Source: Rickettsia typhi
Lineage (GTDB): Bacteria; Pseudomonadota; Alphaproteobacteria; Rickettsiales; Rickettsiaceae
Length of the DNA: 7,591 bases
Reading direction: 5' to 3'
Assembly: GCA_945883665.1 (NCBI GenBank)
Contig: CAMCXV010000047.1
Span: 1 to 7,591, forward strand
Shown here in pieces: positions 6,431-7,591 of this stretch. A model generated the notes under the pieces. It did not search any database and was not told where the DNA came from. It saw nothing but the letters and a program-made list of their open reading frames with translations. A program made the translations under genes and the position numbers. Position 1 is the first letter of the stretch; the number at the start of each line of letters is the position of its first letter.

Positions 6431-6448
6431 TATAATGTTTAATATAAT
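6431..6448 (+). promoter_or_regulatory. Two perfect -10 hexamers upstream of lspA
   Basis: TATAAT occurs at 6431-6436 and again at 6443-6448, 51-68 bp before the lspA ATG. Neither has a strong -35 at 16-18 bp: GTGTCA (6422-6427, four of six) is 15 bp before the second. The site follows the terminator of the preceding gene, so a promoter for lspA and the lipoprotein gene is expected about here. Confidence 0.45.
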
Positions 6449-6498
6449 CAAGAAAAATATCTAGCTTATTTATATTTAGTGAAACATAGATAGTAAGA

Positions 6499-6975
6499 AT
6501 GAAAAAAATTGTAAGATATTCATTAAATTTATTGATATTAGTGTTACTTGACCAATTAAGTAAAACTTATTTAATTTCATATCTAAAAACTAAACCTCAT
6601 TTTATTCTTGAAATATTACCATTTCTTGACTTTGTTTATGTTTGGAATTATGGAATTAGTTTTGGTCTTTTTAAACAATATTACCAATATAGTAATTATG
6701 TACTACTATTCTTGAATAGCTTTATCGTAATATATTTAATAAATATGTTAATGAAGTCTGAATCAAAATTATCTATTTATGGATTAAATCTTATTATCGG
6801 CGGTGCTATCGGCAATTTAATAGATAGAATAATTCGAGGAGCTGTTTTTGATTTTATTTATTTCAATCATCAAGAATTCGCTTTTCCTGCTTTTAATATT
6901 GCTGATAGTTTTATTTCAATAGGTGCTGTACTATTTATTTACAATAATTTTTTCAAAAAAAACCTTGTTCAATGA
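6499..6975 (+). CDS. lspA: Lipoprotein signal peptidase (signal peptidase II)
   Basis: LspA is an inner-membrane aspartyl protease that removes the signal peptide from diacylglyceryl-modified prolipoproteins, cutting just before the lipidated cysteine. The 158-residue length is typical. Conserved blocks are DQLSK at 18-22, WNYGISFG at 49-56 (often N-x-G-A-A-F-G), GGAIGNLIDRI at 101-111, GAVFDFI at 114-120 and FPAFNIADSFISIG at 129-142. The two catalytic aspartates are D118 and D136, both present. Four membrane helices are expected near 6-24, 64-84, 92-112 and 132-152. The Shine-Dalgarno is weak (AAG shortly before the ATG). A small lipoprotein gene follows 74 bp downstream on the same strand, a pairing seen widely in alphaproteobacteria, and its product is a likely substrate. 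Confidence 0.96.
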   Translation: MKKIVRYSLNLLILVLLDQLSKTYLISYLKTKPHFILEILPFLDFVYVWNYGISFGLFKQYYQYSNYVLLFLNSFIVIYLINMLMKSESKLSIYGLNLIIGGAIGNLIDRIIRGAVFDFIYFNHQEFAFPAFNIADSFISIGAVLFIYNNFFKKNLVQ

Positions 6976-7049
6976 TAAAATTGTTAGTATTATCAGGAAA
7001 ATCTTAAGAAACAATCATTAAAATATTAATCAACTAACGAAGCAAAGAT

Positions 7050-7244
7050 ATGAAACAAGTATTATTGACCTTAACAGCATTTATGGTACTCTCTTCATGC
7101 AAATCAACAAAAAAAACACTTGGATTAACTGAAAATATGCCTGATGAATTTCAAGTAACAAAAGTAGCCCCACTAGAAATGCCACCGCATTTCATTTTAT
7201 CAAAAACTGATCAAGATAAAACGGCAAAAATAATCAAAGATTAA
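7050..7244 (+). CDS. Short DUF3035/BamF-like outer-membrane lipoprotein
   Basis: The 64-residue product starts with a lipoprotein signal: basic KQ, a hydrophobic run, then the lipobox L14-S-S-C17, so LspA would cut before C17. The mature part holds LGLTENMPDEFQVTKVAPLE at 24-43 followed by MPPHF. This is the L-G-L-x(4)-P-D-E-F-x-V...A-P-L-x-x-P-P pattern of the alphaproteobacterial DUF3035 family, some members of which are annotated as BamF, an accessory lipoprotein of the beta-barrel assembly complex. Most relatives are clearly longer, with a further C-terminal region; here only 15 residues follow the core. No frameshifted remainder was seen in the next 100 bp, so it may be a naturally short form or a truncated gene. 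Residue +2 is lysine rather than aspartate, which favours sorting to the outer membrane. It lies 74 bp after lspA, probably in the same transcript. Confidence 0.75.
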   Translation: MKQVLLTLTAFMVLSSCKSTKKTLGLTENMPDEFQVTKVAPLEMPPHFILSKTDQDKTAKIIKD

Positions 7245-7250
7245 TATTTG

Positions 7251-7277
7251 TTATTTTAATGAAATAAATAGTTTTTT
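7251..7277 (+). terminator. Weak terminator-like hairpin after the lipoprotein gene
   Basis: TTATTT (7251-7256) pairs with AAATAA (7262-7267) around the loop TAATG, and a run of six T follows at 7272-7277. The stem has no G or C, so it would be weak. Its position 6 bp after the lipoprotein stop suits the end of the lspA transcript. Confidence 0.35.
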
Positions 7278-7381
7278 CCTAAATTTACAAACCAAAAGAT
7301 TTGTATAATTTGAAACTAAAAAGCCTCTCCTTCAAAACTCTCCACGTCTTAATTAGCAAGGGGTTTGATGCTATAAACAGC

Positions 7382-7410
7382 TTACAAAGTCCATAAGAAA
7401 ATGGTATAAT
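7382..7410 (+). promoter_or_regulatory. Promoter of the IS5-like transposase
   Basis: A perfect -10 TATAAT (7405-7410) is preceded by TGG, making an extended -10. TTACAA (7382-7387) lies at a 17-bp spacing and matches three of six -35 bases. Transcription would begin near 7417, about 9 nt before the ATG at 7426. Confidence 0.5.
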
Positions 7411-7430
7411 TACCTTATAAAGCTTATGGA
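7390..7430 (+). repeat. Inverted repeat spanning the transposase promoter and start codon
   Basis: TCCATAAG (7390-7397) is the exact reverse complement of CTTATGGA (7423-7430), 25 bases apart. The right arm contains the ATG (7426-7428) and the intervening bases contain the -10 box. A transcript entering from outside the element would carry both arms and could hide the start codon; one started at the internal promoter would lack the left arm. Confidence 0.5.
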
Positions 7431-7591
7431 TTTTAAGATTACACCTATAGAAAATATTACTTTTTCTTAAAAACAAGAAAGGTTATTTGACGAGAGATTA
7501 TCTATAAAACTAAATCCTACAAACAAATTATATAAACTAAGGGATTTGGTAAATTGGTCTGAACTTGAATCCAGAGCATTGCCTAACATTG
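7426..7591 (+). pseudogene. IS5-like transposase N-terminus with an in-frame stop (partial)
   Basis: From the ATG at 7426 the frame reads MDFKITPIENITFS, then TAA at 7468-7470. It then continues open to the window end as KQERLFDERLSIKLNPTNKL (7471-7530) and YKLRDLVNWSELESRALPNI. The later part matches the N-terminal region of IS5-family (DUF772-type) transposases: R-L-x-x-x-L-N-P-x-x-x-L-Y-K-L-x-D-x-V-x-W-x-x-L-E. No ATG, GTG or TTG follows the stop in frame until TTG at 7546, deep inside this conserved block. The simplest reading is one transposase whose fifteenth codon (possibly CAA) became TAA. The catalytic DDE domain lies outside the window. The nonsense codon should make this copy inactive unless it is read through. 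Confidence 0.7.

Larger units (their letters stand above)
7382..7591 (+). mobile_element. 5' end of an IS5-like insertion sequence (runs off the window)
   Basis: The segment carries a transposase promoter and the first part of an IS5-like transposase frame. The left terminal repeat could not be fixed. It should lie somewhere between the lipoprotein terminator (about 7278) and the promoter at 7382, and the listed start is only the first position attributable to the element. The right end is outside the window. Confidence 0.6.

Noticed and set aside
6973..6995. TGATAA/TTATCA inverted repeat at the end of lspA as a terminator
   Set aside because: The stem is 6 bp with an 11-base loop and no T run follows. 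The next gene on the same strand begins shortly after, so transcription probably continues.
7285..7476. Minus-strand 63-codon frame across the IS5-like left end
   Set aside because: It overlaps the transposase promoter and start, has no recognisable features, and is best explained as a chance frame in AT-rich DNA.
7426..7591. TAA recoded as a sense codon (alternative genetic code)
   Set aside because: All other genes here end normally with TAA, TAG or TGA, and the only internal TAA is in an IS gene, where decay is expected.

Overview
The window is very AT-rich and reads as a stretch of an alphaproteobacterial chromosome, most likely from an obligate intracellular or endosymbiotic member of the Rickettsiales close to Rickettsiaceae. 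The evidence is the strongly Rickettsia-like LpxB, L28 and L31 sequences (compared from memory only), the four-base overlap of rpmB and rpmE, an L31 with no cysteine, the lspA plus small-lipoprotein pair, weak Shine-Dalgarno signals, and insertion sequences at both edges. No alignment or search was run.

Layout. Positions 1-133 are the right end of an IS3-family element on the plus strand. It abuts, and appears to have interrupted, a minus-strand comEC gene whose first 203 codons remain (127-741). Upstream of comEC on the minus strand lie lpxB (743-1891) and an eptA-like lipid A phosphoethanolamine transferase (1888-3471). The three are packed with a 1-nt gap and an ATGA overlap, so they look like one transcription unit starting in the 47-bp divergent gap at 3472-3518. 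From that gap ruvX (3519-3983) runs on the plus strand, followed by rpmB-rpmE behind a good sigma70-type promoter. A 415-bp gene-free, AT-rich spacer (4602-5016) holds inverted repeats and two short related G-rich motifs. Then come a membrane-anchored M23 murein endopeptidase (5017-6378), lspA (6499-6975) and a short lipoprotein of the DUF3035/BamF type (7050-7244). The right edge (from about 7382) is the 5' end of an IS5-like element whose transposase frame is broken by a TAA stop after 14 codons.

Functionally this is mostly cell-envelope work plus housekeeping. LpxB makes the lipid A disaccharide and EptA would decorate lipid A in the periplasm. The M23 enzyme cuts peptidoglycan cross-links, and LspA processes lipoproteins, probably including the one encoded next to it. 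RuvX (16S pre-rRNA processing) and L28/L31 are ribosome-related. The intact lipid A and murein genes suggest a cell that still makes LPS and peptidoglycan. No convincing unknown system was found. The most notable points are the IS-truncated comEC, the lpxB-eptA coupling with a reduced set of EptA cysteines, and a possible read-through-protection hairpin over the start codon of the broken IS5-like transposase.
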